DNA of 64,000 bases from Synaphobranchus kaupii. Lineage: Eukaryota; Chordata; Actinopteri; Anguilliformes; Synaphobranchidae. The translations under genes and the position numbers were made by a program. This document shows, piece after piece, positions 47,982 through 60,300 of this stretch. The notes beneath the pieces were generated by a model, which saw only the letters and a program-made list of their open reading frames with translations, ran no database searches and had not been told where the DNA came from. The DNA lies in contig CM056377.1 of the NCBI GenBank assembly GCA_029718625.1, positions 111,090,407-111,154,406 of the forward strand, given 5' to 3'. The first letter of the stretch is position 1. Each line of letters begins with the position of its first letter.

Positions 47982-48324
47982 AGGGGCACTTCACCCAAAA
48001 TTTAATTAAGATCGTTTCTATATACCCAGAGTGCTATCTATCCATCCAGATAGTTTTGCTGAGATTTCACTAGTTTTATAGATATCCACTGCAGCTCACT
48101 GTGATATCACCCTGATAGAATGGACCTCAATGGGTCCAAAGTTTGTGGCGTGAAAAGCGCCAAAAATGTATATTCTAAAAAATCAACAGCAATGTATCTT
48201 TCCAAATATAATGACACAGTTACTCACGAACATCCACAGACCTTGTTGCGCACGGTTTTGCGAAAAATACTTTCTAACGAAGTATGGAAACTGTGTGTAT
48301 CCGCGTTTTGGGTGAACTGCCCCT
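47982..48324 (+). mobile_element. TTAA-target MITE 3 inside a palindrome
   Basis: A 343-bp element with ends AGGGGCACTTCACCCAAAA and TTTTGGGTGAACTGCCCCT, flanked by TTAA (47978-47981 and 48325-48328). Unusually, the flanks are also inverted: CATTGTAAAGCAGCAAATTA at 47956-47975 faces its complement at 48331-48350, and similarity continues to about 47949 and 48357. Either the true element is longer, or the MITE sits in the loop of an older palindrome. Confidence 0.8.
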
Positions 48325-48428
48325 TTAAATTAATTTGCTGCTTTACAATGTTTTGTGCGAAGCATTTACCACCAAACTTACAACCATATAAAAAGCCTTT
48401 CTTTCTTAATAAACACATCACAAAAAAA

Positions 48429-48430
<2 letters not shown>

Positions 48431-48464
<34 letters not shown>
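48431..48464 (+). repeat. (TA)n microsatellite
   Basis: An uninterrupted TATATA run of about 32 bases following AAAAAAAATG. Confidence 0.95.
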
Positions 48465-48471
<7 letters not shown>

Positions 48472-50956
48472 TTTATGATCCTCTGATGTGGATGCAATGA
48501 TGCAACCTAGCAACAGAATAAAGAACCACAACAAACTATTTACAATAGAAAATAAGCCAGTTCCTTTAAATTAAGTTAGAGAGGTTGATGGAAGTAGTGC
48601 ATGATTTGGAGTACTGGAAACAGTGCCTTCAGAAGCCGTCTGAATGTAATATTTCATAAGATGTAATATTGCATAAGGGTATTTTTAAATTCTGCTATAT
48701 GTTGAAGTGGAACTTCAGCTTCACAGGAAAATCCTGAGGGCTTACCACAGGCACAGTGGATCAAAGTTATAGCACCAAAGTTGGATGAACCACAAATAAA
48801 GTTTGTCCACACTTAATGGAAGCCTCTTATAAAAACCTGGCTGACACTAATAAGATCCATAGCTCATCAAAATGTTACACTGTATGGATGTATACACTGC
48901 CTAGAGATCACTGAAATGTGTTTTACTTGGAAAAAATGTTTATGGACTATTCTTTGTTTTTTATTATTTTTGCTGAACTCTGGGACTGATCTCATTGCTT
49001 GTAACTGACTGACTGACTTACTCCCCCACTGTTGAATAATGCATGCACAGCTAGCACACTCTGGTCCAGTGCATGGCGGAAAGCACCTACGCTTCTTTGT
49101 GACCCACCATTATACACAAGAAGCCTGCTGTACGTAAGAGTATAGCCTGTTCAAAGGCACATCGCAATTGAAATTAAAACATTGCAACAAAGGCTGAATG
49201 AGAACAATACAAAAATAGATGCCATATTTGCATACATTAGGACGCTGATTCCTTAGATTTATGTGAACAAATATGTCCAATAGGTGGCAATGGAGAGTTG
49301 ATGTGATACAAAGTGACTTTAATGCGAATGGGACATAACCAGTCATGCAATCAATACTTTTCAACAGCAAAAAGCACCAGCCATGTTGTTAGTCCATACC
49401 TTGCTTTCTGATGCAGCATTATACTGATGTGCACATACGCGTAGGTTTGTGCGGAGAAGAGGAGACAGCTCATCCGCAATATGTTCATGTGAATTGGTCC
49501 CTAGACTAGCAGTAGCTAATATGCTTGGAGACTTGACGTTTCACTATGCAAGACTAGGTGGTGCAGCAGCGCATCTCCCCCAAAGTTTAAATGAAACCTA
49601 CACCTACAGGTATGCAGAAATCAGGCCCAATGATGCAGTATATAAAAAAATAGAAAGATTTACAGTTTTTTTCCATTCAGCATACAGAATTTCCTTTCTG
49701 ACAATTAATTATTCATCATTATGATCACAATGTCATCGCTTATACGTAGTTGATGTCCAATAAAAGATAATGTTCATTTCAAATAGAATATAAAGCATTT
49801 GCTGTACATATATACTGAGAGTCCTCGACGGATATAAACACTGAGTTACCGAAATCCGGACTGAGGTCATTTGAGAACTTGAAAAATCAATACAGAAGTC
49901 GGGAAACATCACCATAAGTGGAGATACTTGAAGCAACTCCCAAAACGTATGTATAGAACACTTAACTATACTTTTACTACTTACGTTTTTTCCTATTTTG
50001 TACTGTGTGTTTGTTAAGTAATTATTATTTCAACTGTGAAATTACTTTTGTGTTTTTTTTCCTCTGTAAATATTGCAATATGACTGACATTCATTGTCCC
50101 CTTGACTTTCAATGCAAATGGCAGTAATTGATAACCATCCCAGTAAATTCACAGCTTTTCACAGCAAGGCACAGCAGGCTATACCAACTTGTATTTCAGC
50201 TGAACACTCAAAAGAAAAAGAAACAGGCTGTTGTATGTGTAAAAGCAGCTTTTCAGCTATTTGCATCTACAACAATATCCACATCAGTAGATTTAGCTCC
50301 TTTTTTCAGTCACCCTCAGAAAAGGTCTGCAAGAAGCAAGCGCTAAACAGCTGTTCCTCCAGTCGAGGGGAACAGTTAGATGAATTTGGGAGAGGTCCTC
50401 ATAATTACATACTGAAATAAGTCTGTTGCCGAGGCCAATGTTAGACATGGTTATGTCGTCTAATTCCGCCTGAAGACACAAGTGTTGTTTCAAACAAGGG
50501 CCACCATCCAGAAAGGAGCCCAGCATAAGATCCAAACTTCACGTATGATTTACACGCAGTGTTTCAATAGCTAATACTTAACATGCAGAAAGCTGTAGCA
50601 GGGGCACGTATTGCAAACCTGTCACAATGTCCTTTTATTTGATATTACCTGCAGTAGTTTCTGTTCTCTTTGCTGTTCTCAGTTTTTATTAAGTGAAATC
50701 ATTTGATAGTCATGAGCCATACTTTCAGTGTACTTTCTGTTACTATGGAATTAAACCCTGACAAGGGATTGACATAATTAGAGCAACAGTATTGAAAAGA
50801 TGTGAAGAAGCATTAGCCCTTGTGTTGTAAACCAAATACCAAATAGACAGAAAATCACCCAAACAAAACATTGTCATAATGTTAGGCTCAAGGAAAATAA
50901 TGTTTTGTAACAGAACATAAAACAACAAATTGAGTGACTCACGTTCCACATGTCAA
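48465..50956. other. AT-rich intergenic sequence
   Basis: No gene or repeat end recognised; scattered short open frames only. Confidence 0.4.
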
Positions 50957-51555
50957 AGGATAGGTTTGCCATTTTTCAACCCAGAACTTATCCAAAGGTT
51001 GATTCCTATCATTTATAATACTGATAGCTTTATTATTGTGAAATTTACCTTTTAACAGCAGCTGCTCAGTGGTATTCAACAGGGTTCAATGGGAAAAGTA
51101 GTTAGGCCTTCAAAAACCATAAATCTCCTTTTATAAATGTGAAACTCACAGTGTACTCTGTCTTTTTTATGTTCTATTGAAAAACTGGTCACAAACCATG
51201 CTTTATATCCGGTGTTAATGATTTAATTCTGCACGTCCGCAAATGCGTTCTCTTAACTACATCCACAACGTAATAACAGAGAAGCTAGCTGACAATAACA
51301 CTCAGTTTGGCTGCTGCCGGATCTAGTGCAGAAGTTTACAAATGGCTGGGGTGTAATGCGGCAACTGCAAAAAGTAGTTCCAAATCAAATGTGATATTAC
51401 TGAATAAACACAAAATACACAAAAAGATGCATGGGTATACAGTGAGTTTCCCATTTCCCAGCCGATAATAAAGCTATCGATGAGGTTGTGCTATGCACAA
51501 TTATAAATGATAGAATCAACCTAACTTCTGGCTTGAAAAATGGTGAACCTATCCT
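50957..51555 (+). mobile_element. TTAA-target MITE 4
   Basis: A 599-bp element with about 60-bp imperfect inverted ends: AGGATAGGTTTGCCATTTTT and, inverted, AAAAATGGTGAACCTATCCT. The right flank is TTAA (51556-51559); the left is TCAA (50953-50956), one change from TTAA. The inverted similarity continues through ATCATTTATAAT inside. Non-coding. Confidence 0.75.
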
Positions 51556-51559
51556 TTAA

Positions 51560-54500
51560 TTGATCCATATGCAACATTACAGGCTACATGTGTTATACCA
51601 TATTCCAGAAAAATGGCAAGTTAAAAGAATCATAAATGTGTGAGAATAACACGATATAATGAAGTAAAAAATACCTGATGAAAAGATCAGATTGCAAACA
51701 GGGGTGAAAAATACTTCCATGTGGCGTGATTGTGCTACATTAGATCTCATCAGCGTCTAATTCAGGTAGACAATGCGTCAACGCAGGACTTTTAATAGAT
51801 ACTGTGCGAGAATCAGATCTGCCACATTTTACTCTTCCAATGATACAGTGAGACCAACTGTAAATGCATAATGAACAACTAAGCACCTCAGACAATACAT
51901 CAGACTTTGATCACTTTATGAGTCTGACAAATGTGCGCCTTACATTGTTTTTCTCCCCATAAGCAGCACAATTCTAGTAAACTGTAAACTTTTTATTAAA
52001 TTTTAACATGGTCATGTGACGATCATGTGACATTCTGTAACTTTAAAAAAAAAAAATCAAATAGTAACGGTAATAGTAAATAGTAATGGTAGAATTTTGA
52101 TAAAGGCACACTATTAATGCTAACAGAACATTTTTACTAACTTATTTTAGATAGAGATAGCACCGTTTGGAGTGCATTTGCTTAAATTTTCGCTTCCATA
52201 TCATTGCATATATCACACAAAAGACCTGTCCTGACCATCCAAATAAGGTAAGGGTGACAATTCCCATTTTTTCTCCTGTTTAAGTTCAAATTATCTTTTA
52301 TTCTCTTATCATTAATGTGAATTTTTGAAGTAAAATGAGAGTGGAATGTAAACTGTCATAAATAAATTCAGGTTTAATTGAATTTTATGAGCAATTCAGC
52401 TAAAGTCAACTTTAAAAAAAATATTAACAGTGTCATAAATGTGTCTGATGAACAGCTGGCTGTTAATGCTTCACTGACTGAAACTGTATCTTTGCTCAAT
52501 GAGAAACATCACTGCATATGATACAGTTTGTTCAAAATGATATGCTGATAAACCAATAACAAAAATTAAGGAGGAAAAATCAAAACCTGGATTATTCTTT
52601 AAAATAAATTAATCTTATCTTTGTATCCTTACATTTAAAACAAATTTAAGGGTAAATGACTATTGAATCCACATCTATATTCTTATTCTGTCATAGTCTG
52701 CTTTACACATAGATGCCTCAAAGTGTTTATCATCACCATTTTGATACTCAAAATCACTTATCTCTAATACATGTCAATTTCAAGCTCTTTGGTTCACTTC
52801 ACATGAGAGGTTAGAATTTAAACTCATACAGTAAGGCCTAAAATAGCCATACAATGTGCACCAGAGCATCAAGCCCCAAAATTGTCCAAAATTAATTGTA
52901 AATGAAAATCATGGAGCCAGTTTTTATCAAGCAAAATATTATCATGTCATTATATCAAATTGCACCTGCTTGACCCATAATTCTATCAATATGCTGCAGA
53001 ACTACAGTACAAAGGCTGAGACTACAAAGCTGTCTGAAGGCAAAAGGCAGAAAAACTACAAGAAAATGCAGTAATTCAGTAATAATATGGATACTAGCAT
53101 GCAGTTTGAGTGTACAACAATATAAAATATTTTACAGTACATTTTGGAGGTCAACTGTTTGTGAAGTATTGTACATTCATTTTCAAATGTACTGTAAAAT
53201 GTTCAATTTTTACAGTACTGCTTTGCCATTACTTTGCCTTTGTCCTGCATCATAGTAACCTTGGTAACAAGCTTTTTGTGACTATATGTTAAACTGCTAT
53301 GCAAACAAATAAATACAAAATAAATAATTACATCTGATCTGATTTAAATGAACCTGCATTCATAAAAAGGAGCCAGAAAACTATAGCTAACCTTAGCTCA
53401 ATTTCGGAGATAAACTGATTAAACCCAGCCATTTGGAGATAAACTGAATAAACTGATTAAACTCAACTCAAGACGTCGGCTAAATGAGTTCTTTCATCTA
53501 AGTTAGAGGTGGTTGTCTAACTAACTACATCTCGTATTCATTTGCCAAATGTCTTGTGTAAAATGCAATGAACATGGCTGACTATGCTTTGATTGCATTC
53601 AGAATATACTGAATTGCCTTTAAACTGTTTAAAAGCATGTTCTAAAACCATTTGCTAACTTGAATTGGAGTCTGTTGCTGTTGGGTTCTGACAGCAATTC
53701 TCTGTTAAGGCTGGAGTGCTCACTTCATCTATCCTTCACTTTTACTGTGGGAAAAAAAAACACCTGTATGTGTCATTGACACCTAACGTTGGTACCCGTT
53801 TCAAAATCCATATATACTGTAGGTGATTAGACCTTACCTCAGACTTCTGTAACCCTTTACTTTGTAAGTATTTTACATTTTCCAGCATAAAAAGCACAAT
53901 GGAAATTAAACAAAAACTTTTATTAAATGTGTTTTTTGTTGCAGTGTGGTGCATGGTTACTTGACCAATGTCATGTGCTTTCCAATACATGCTGCTTTTC
54001 AAAAAGGTACTGTACTGTAGACTATGTGGTTTCATGTTCAAACAGACGTCATTGAATGGGTCAGTGAGGTCTGTCTCTGAGGACTCAAACATTTTCTCAA
54101 ACAGTCTGTGTTGGAAATTTTATTTCAATCTCCCTACTTTGCCAACTATAACTGTCCCTCAAATGTAGTTTTTGTTTGCAATTTGCTTCCATAATAATGT
54201 GAAAGGCAGAAATACCCAAAGGTTACCACACTGCAATCAGCAGACTACGGATTGGTGCCAACAAAGTAGACAAAAATTAATTTTGACCAGCCAAAAGATG
54301 CTTTATGCATTTTGAGGCAAAGTAGCAAGGTTATCTTTGCTGGATGAAAATGGAAGAAAATGATGTGTGTGTGTTAGCTCTACTCACGTTTCCTGCTGTT
54401 ATGAGAGGAGCTACTTCACTGCTGTCTAACTCTAACCTAATATCAAACAAAGCTCCTCCCTAACTGTTTGTGTGTCTAATTTAGACATGTAGGTGGAAAC

Positions 54501-54789
54501 AAAATAGAGAATAAAGAAGCTGGCTGGAGATAGAGTGGTCGGTGCAGTTCCCAGCACTCTGGTTGAGGGCCAGCTCAAGCATGTGCTTCCTGCGCGAGCA
54601 ACCATCTCCAGCTTCCCTCTAAGCAGGTTGGTTGGAATCATCAAAACAAAACAACACAAAACAAACTAAACACCAAACTCAACACCAGGCCAACAGGAAC
54701 TCTTCAAGGCAGTGAACCCCAAACAATGTTAGCCAACAAGCAGCATTTGAGGCCTGTAGCAACCATAGCACCCAATGTGCTACAAACTG
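51560..54789. other. AT-rich intergenic sequence with a hairpin
   Basis: ATTTTACAGTACATTT at 53129-53144 and AAATGTACTGTAAAAT at 53185-53200 form a 16-bp perfect stem with a 40-nt loop. No gene recognised; open frames such as 53742-54092 (minus) lack domain features. Confidence 0.45.
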
Positions 54790-55043
54790 AGGCTATGTCC
54801 GAATCAGCACCCTTCCATACTATTAGGTAGGCTTGTTGAGTAGACAGGTCACTGACGTTTTCCATCAATAACAGAAAAAACAACACGTGAGGTGGCTTCG
54901 CATAGGTGGGACATCTTACAACACTTTTTCATATTGCACGTCGCAGCTAAACAGTGCACATTATGCAGCACACATCTGCCACGACTGCCAGTACACTGCA
55001 CACAGGAGACAGGACGCAGTAGATATGGCTCCGGACACAGTCT
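54790..55043 (-). mobile_element. R2 MITE, copy 3 (internally deleted)
   Basis: Inverted relative to copies 1 and 2. It starts AGGCTATGTCCGAATCAGCA, then CCCTTCCATACTATT, and ends CCGGACACAGTCT. About 190 bp of the middle is missing compared with 10336-10773. Confidence 0.6.
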
Positions 55044-56330
55044 CACGCTCTAATTTCTCACTGGTCCCCAAACATGACCCAAAGACAAAAGCTGAACCCA
55101 CATCAAGACAGAACTCGCCAAACACTGAACAAGTAAAGGACAAAAGCCTTTACCCAAAACATATCTGCTAATGACTAACACACCCCAAATTAGCCTGGCT
55201 AACAAGCCTGCTAACAAATGATGACTGCTTATACACACTATGGTAGACATACTTCCACGCACACCTACCAGGTTTCATTTTTTATTTTTTTTATTTTGAC
55301 AAGATTCAGATGTTGTAATGGTATTTTGTTCTGTACACTCTTGTTTCATGTGATTCTTCTACATCCTCAAGCTGTATCTCTGTGTCTGTTGCCACCATTC
55401 CTCCCATCCTTTTCTCTCTGTCATACATCATGACTGTTGGCCACATCAATATCCCTGGCTGCCGGCTCGCTTCCAGTCAAACGGCTTTTGAAAAATAGAA
55501 GCTGACAGCATAATAATATTTTAAAAAATGGAAAGAAAGCCTGAAACATTAGCTTTTCAGTGCCTTTTGACTGAAGGCTTCCCTTTTAATGGAGAACCTC
55601 CACTAAAATACAGCTCACAAGCAGTTATTTTTGGCAGTCACATAGTAGAGATGGTTAATAAAGGCAGGATTCTCAAAACAATGTCTTTGGGAAAGAAACA
55701 CATTACTTTGGATGTTTGGATAAATGCAAAGCATTATCCAATCTCGGCGTGGACACAAATAATTCAGTCTTAAACTACTGAGTCTCTGTGGAGCACAAGT
55801 CTCCATTCTCAAGCAAACTCGTGTGTGACAAATCTTCCTTTAGAGACTCGCCTGAACAAATATCTAACAGTAATGTTAAACATTTAATGTATATGGTATG
55901 CTAATTAGCATAATGGCACTGTTTTTTTCCCCATTCCTGTGAAGGCAGCACTTTACAATACATCAGAGTACTCAGACAATGGGTAGTTGCATTTCAAGCA
56001 AGAGTAAAATGTGTGAAGGGATAGCTGAAATACTGTAGTTTGGTATCCCACAATACTATTCAGCTAATTTATGCATTCTTCATGCATGATGAATGATAAA
56101 ATTTCTCCCCTGGCCAAAATATTTCATTTTAGCTTGTTAGCTTTTAAATTATGAAATTGATATAGATATACATGTAGTAATTGCGATATTTTCTTTATTA
56201 TGATTATTCTATTATAATATTTTCTAATAATTATTCCATCTCCTAATTATACAAATATCCTATTATTATTAATACTATTATTATTAAAACAGAGTAGATG
56301 CAAACAACAACAACGAGGGAAAATGGAAGG
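55044..56330. other. AT-rich flank of the Gypsy insertion
   Basis: No gene or repeat recognised. The last 150 bases are strongly AT-rich, with ATTATT words and a CAACAACAAC run. The retrotransposon target AAAAC is at 56331-56335. Confidence 0.45.
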
Positions 56331-56783
56331 AAAACTGTTACGTTTCTGCCATGTTCATGCCACGTTTCATGTTTAGTTATTGTCACAGTTTATTTTTCTG
56401 TTCTTGTCATGCTTGTGTTCTGTTTATGTTACGATGCAGTTTATTTAGCATACATATTTCCGTGTTTTTCTGCAGCCTTGCATTCATGCTGTTTTCCCTC
56501 TCTCTCTTGCTGTCACTCAGCCTTCCCTAATTGTTTCATTTTCCCGTGTCTATTTACTAATCTACTAACATTAGATCAGGATTGGGTAATACTAACTCTC
56601 TAACCATGTGTTCATGTTTACCTTACGTTTCTTGTGCATGTCATTTACTAATTTACTAACGCTAGGTCAGGATAGGTTTATTACTAACGATTACTAATTA
56701 TCTTGTTACCTCGTCAGCTTTCCACACCTGATTCCCCTTCACATGCTGCTCTCAAGCTAAGTGTCTGCACCTGTCTACACCTG

Positions 56784-56791
56784 CATATAAG
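56784..56791 (+). promoter_or_regulatory. LTR TATA box
   Basis: CATATAAG, core TATAA at 56786-56790. The predicted start is G56815, 29 bp downstream, exactly where the 11-nt block complementary to the primer site begins. The 3' LTR has the same motif at 62043-62047. Confidence 0.8.
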
Positions 56792-56814
56792 CTCAGTGTT
56801 CATGTCTTGTCTTT

Positions 56815-56825
56815 GCGAAATTGTT
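56815..56825 (+). promoter_or_regulatory. Predicted mRNA 5' end / self-primer
   Basis: GCGAAATTGTT is the exact reverse complement of 57295-57305. In Tf1 the first 11 nt of the transcript fold back on the primer site and, after cleavage, prime minus-strand synthesis. The length and position here are the same. Confidence 0.8.
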
Positions 56826-57210
56826 GCCTGTTAGTTTACTACTGTCACTTTTGAGCGTTATCCATTGTCTGACTTTTGTTATTGATCCAAGCCTGTTTAC
56901 TGACCATTGTTACTGCCTGCCTACCGTTTCTACTGCCTGTTTTTGACCACGAGTTTTGCCTGCTGTCTGTTTGTACCTCTGCCCCGCGGATAGGACTTCG
57001 GTCTGACTCCTGCAACGTCCCACGACCTACGAACTCTGCTTACCCCTGAATTGTACTTCTGCTCCGCTGACAGCTACTCTGGTTTCTGAACTTGTGCATG
57101 GTGTACCGATTCCGAGACTGCCTTCTCCCTCGGTACTATACTTTGGTTTTTTGGCTGGATTTTCTGTGGATGAACTTTGCTTGTGTGACTACGATTTTTG
57201 GATTTCCCCA

Positions 57211-57237
57211 TAATAAAGCCCTTGCGGGCATTTATTA
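57211..57237 (+). terminator. Polyadenylation signal in a hairpin
   Basis: AATAAA at 57212-57217 lies in the left arm of TAATAAAGCCC-TTGC-GGGC-A-TTTATTA: an 11-bp stem with one bulged A and a TTGC loop. The identical structure in the 3' LTR (62468-62494) would direct 3'-end formation of the genomic RNA. Confidence 0.85.
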
Positions 57238-57294
57238 TTACGTCCGTGTTCTGAGTCGTGCATTACGGGTCCAACCCGCACACACCTGTCTCAG

Positions 57295-57305
57295 AACAAT
57301 TTCGC
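57295..57305 (+). other. Primer-binding site (self-priming type)
   Basis: AACAATTTCGC begins two bases after the LTR end (57293). It lacks the usual TGG start of tRNA-primed sites. Pairing with 56815-56825 is perfect and stops at both sides, giving exactly 11 bp. Confidence 0.8.
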
Positions 57306-57309
57306 CACG

Positions 57310-60300
57310 ATGGACCCTGCTGACTCAACCGCCATGTTCCACGCTCTGCAACAACAAGGCCTCATCGTGCAGCAGCACGCCCAGGGGATTTCCGATCTCC
57401 GGGAGGAGATTAAAGAGTTGTGCGCGGAGATGAGGAGACTGGCCATTGCTGTTCAACCACGCACTCCAGAGCAACCTGCTAAGCCGCCGGCTATCCCACC
57501 CTCCCACCCCATGGGAACCTGGCAATTCCGGGAGCCACAACAGCCCCCCCCGGAGAGGTTCGGTGGTGAGCCGGAGAGATGCAAGGCGTTTCTGTTACAG
57601 TGTGACTTTGTCTTCCGACAACAGCCATTGACATATCCGACTGACGAGCGACGGATTGGCTACGTGATGGGGTTACTCAAGGGGAGAGCTTTGGACTGGG
57701 CTACTGCGGTGTGGTCCGGAGGTTCATTTCCTCTCAGCTACATGGTCTTTGCGGAGGAGATCCGCAAAGTGTTCCAGCACGCCTCCAGTGACCAAGAGCC
57801 CTCACAGCAACTCATTGCCCTCCGCCAAGGCCTTAAAAGTGCCGCGGACCACTCTATTGACTTTCGGACAATCGCTGCGGCTACCCACTGGAATGACTCG
57901 GCCCTTGCGGACTTGTTCCGGGCCAGTTTGAACGGGGTGCTCCAGGACGAGTTGGCCCATCAGGAACCCATCAGGGAGTTCGACGCCCTCGTCCGAGCCG
58001 CCATTCGCCTTGATAACCGCTACAGACTTCGTCGGACGGAGAGACCGATTCCGCCCGGTCAGCCGTACCCCAGACGAGTACCTGCCTCACTGACGGAGGA
58101 GAACCAGGCTGGGGTAGTCGAACCTATGGATCTTTCCCATGCCGGAGTTAAGATCTCGCCCGAGGAACGGAGACGTCGGAGGGAGACCGGGGCATGTTTC
58201 TACTGCGGGAAGCTGGGGCATTCTCAAACACAGTGCACCGCCCGGTCCAGGAAATCCGAGTCATCCGTAGTAGTGAGGTCTTCAACCCACCAGGAGAAGA
58301 TCTCCAAGAGCGATACTCGCCCTACCCTCATTGCCACAATCATGCTACCTGAGAAGGAGGTTCAAGTGAGCGTGCTCATAGACTCTGGAGCGGATGCTAA
58401 CCTTATGGACGAAGTTATGGTCAGAGATCTGGACATTCCTACCCTTCCACTGCCCCACACCGTGAATGCTCGGTCATTGGACGGCAAGATATTCTACAAG
58501 ATGACCCACGTCACGGAACCCGTTCAACTTATCATTTCTGGCAACCATCATGAGTTCATCCAGTTTCACATCATCCGCTCCCCCAACAACCCGCTCATTC
58601 TGGGACTACCCTGGCTTCAAGAACACAACCCCGTCATTGACTGGAAATCCCACCACATTCAAGCCTGGAGCCGTCAGTGTCACCAAGCCTGTCTTCGGTC
58701 CGCACCTGCACCTGCCGGGGGCGCAACTACCCCACCTCAAGACACCAAGCTGTCTCTTGAAAACGTGCCAGCCCCCTATCACGACCTGGGCATCGTTTTC
58801 TCCAAGACGCAAGCACAGACACTTCCTCCTCACAGACCCTATGATTGCGCGATCGAGCTGCTACCCGGTTCCACTCTTCCCTCAAGCCGACTTTACAACG
58901 TCTCCAAACCTGAAAGGGAAGCCATGGAGAAATATATTCGGGATTGCCTAGCCAACGGTCTGATTCGCCCCTCTTCATCACCTGTGGGCGCTGGATTTTT
59001 CTTCGTCCAGAAAAAAGATGGCTCGCTGCGTCCTTGTATTGACTTCAGAGAATTGAACAATATCACGGTCAAGAACAAGTACCCATTACCCCTGATTGAT
59101 TCCGCGTTTCACCCTCTATACGAAGCCACCATATTCTCCAAGCTGGACCTACGCAACGCCTACCACTTGGTGCGCATTCGTGAGGGGGACGAATGGAAGA
59201 CCGCCTTCAACACCTCGTTAGGACACTTTGAGTACCTAGTCATGCCTTTCGGCCTTACTAACGCCCCCGCCGTCTTTCAGGCGCTAGTTAATGACGTCCT
59301 ACGGGACCTATTGGGCCGCTACGTATTTGTGTATCTGGACGATATTTTGATTTACTCCACCAACATCAAGGAACACGAGGGTCACGTCATGCAGGTTCTC
59401 CAACGACTTCTGGAGAACAGACTCTATGTTAAGGCTGAGAAGTGTGTGTTCCACACCGACACGGTCGAGTTCCTGGGCTTTATCTTGGAGAGGGGACAAA
59501 TCAGGGCGGATCCCAAGAAGATCCAGGCGGTCACAGACTGGCCCACGCCTGCCACTCGGAAACATCTGCAACGTTTCTTGGGATTCGCAAACTTTTACCG
59601 GAGATTCATCCGGAGCTACAGCCAGGTCGTCGCCCCTCTCACCAAGCTCACGTCTACTGCCATGCCGTTCCGCTGGAACCCTGAGGCTGAAAATGCCTTA
59701 AAAAAAATCAAGAAACTGTTCACCTCCGCTCCAATTCTGGTGCACCCCGACCCCACTCGTCAGTTTGTCGTGGAGACTGATGCGTCCGACACCGGAGTAG
59801 GGGTCGTGCTCTCTCAGGTTTCCCCCACTGACAACCTTCTACATCCCTGTGCATTCTTCTCCCGTAAGCTGTCTCCAGCAGAGAGGAATTATGACGTGGG
59901 AAACCGTGAGCTACTCGCTGTCAAACTAGCACTGGAGGAGTGGAGGCATTGGTTGGAGGGCGCCGAGAAACCATTTGTGGTCTGGACCGACCATAAGAAT
60001 CTGGCGTACCTACAGACAGCCAAGAGGTTGAACTCCCGCCAAGCCAGATGGGCCCTGTTCTTTGGTCGGTTCAATTTTTCTCTGACCTACCGCCCTGGTT
60101 CCAAGAATGTCAAGCCAGATGCTTTGTCCCGACAGTTCATGGCCAGTTCCGAGCGAGAGGCGCCGGAGAACATCCTCCCTGGGTCCTGCACCGTTGCTTC
60201 GGTGTCCTGGAGGATTGAGGCCATTATCAAGAAGGCGCTACGTGATGAGCCCGATCCCAGGTCCAATCCCGGTATACGCCTTTACGTTCCCTTCGCCGCC

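Larger units (their letters stand above)
56336..57293 (+). repeat. 5' LTR (958 bp)
   Basis: U3 is about 56336-56814, R begins at about 56815, the polyadenylation signal is at 57212-57217, and U5 runs to 57293. U3 contains a diverged direct repeat of about 50 bp (from 56551 and from 56642, step 91) built on TTTACTAATCTACTAAC. The end TGTCTCA is followed after one base by the primer site. Confidence 0.95.
57098..57433 (+). other. Upstream open frame overlapping the Gag start
   Basis: The first ATG I see after the predicted transcription start is at 57098, in R. It opens a 111-codon frame that passes through the gag-pol ATG (57310) in another frame and stops at 57433. The LTR part is also present in the 3' LTR. 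It shows no domain; it more likely tunes translation than encodes a protein. Confidence 0.4.

Noticed and set aside
48120..48500. 126-codon open frame ending in a run of alternating Tyr and Ile
   Set aside because: It runs through a MITE and a (TA)n microsatellite; composition is that of simple repeat, not protein.
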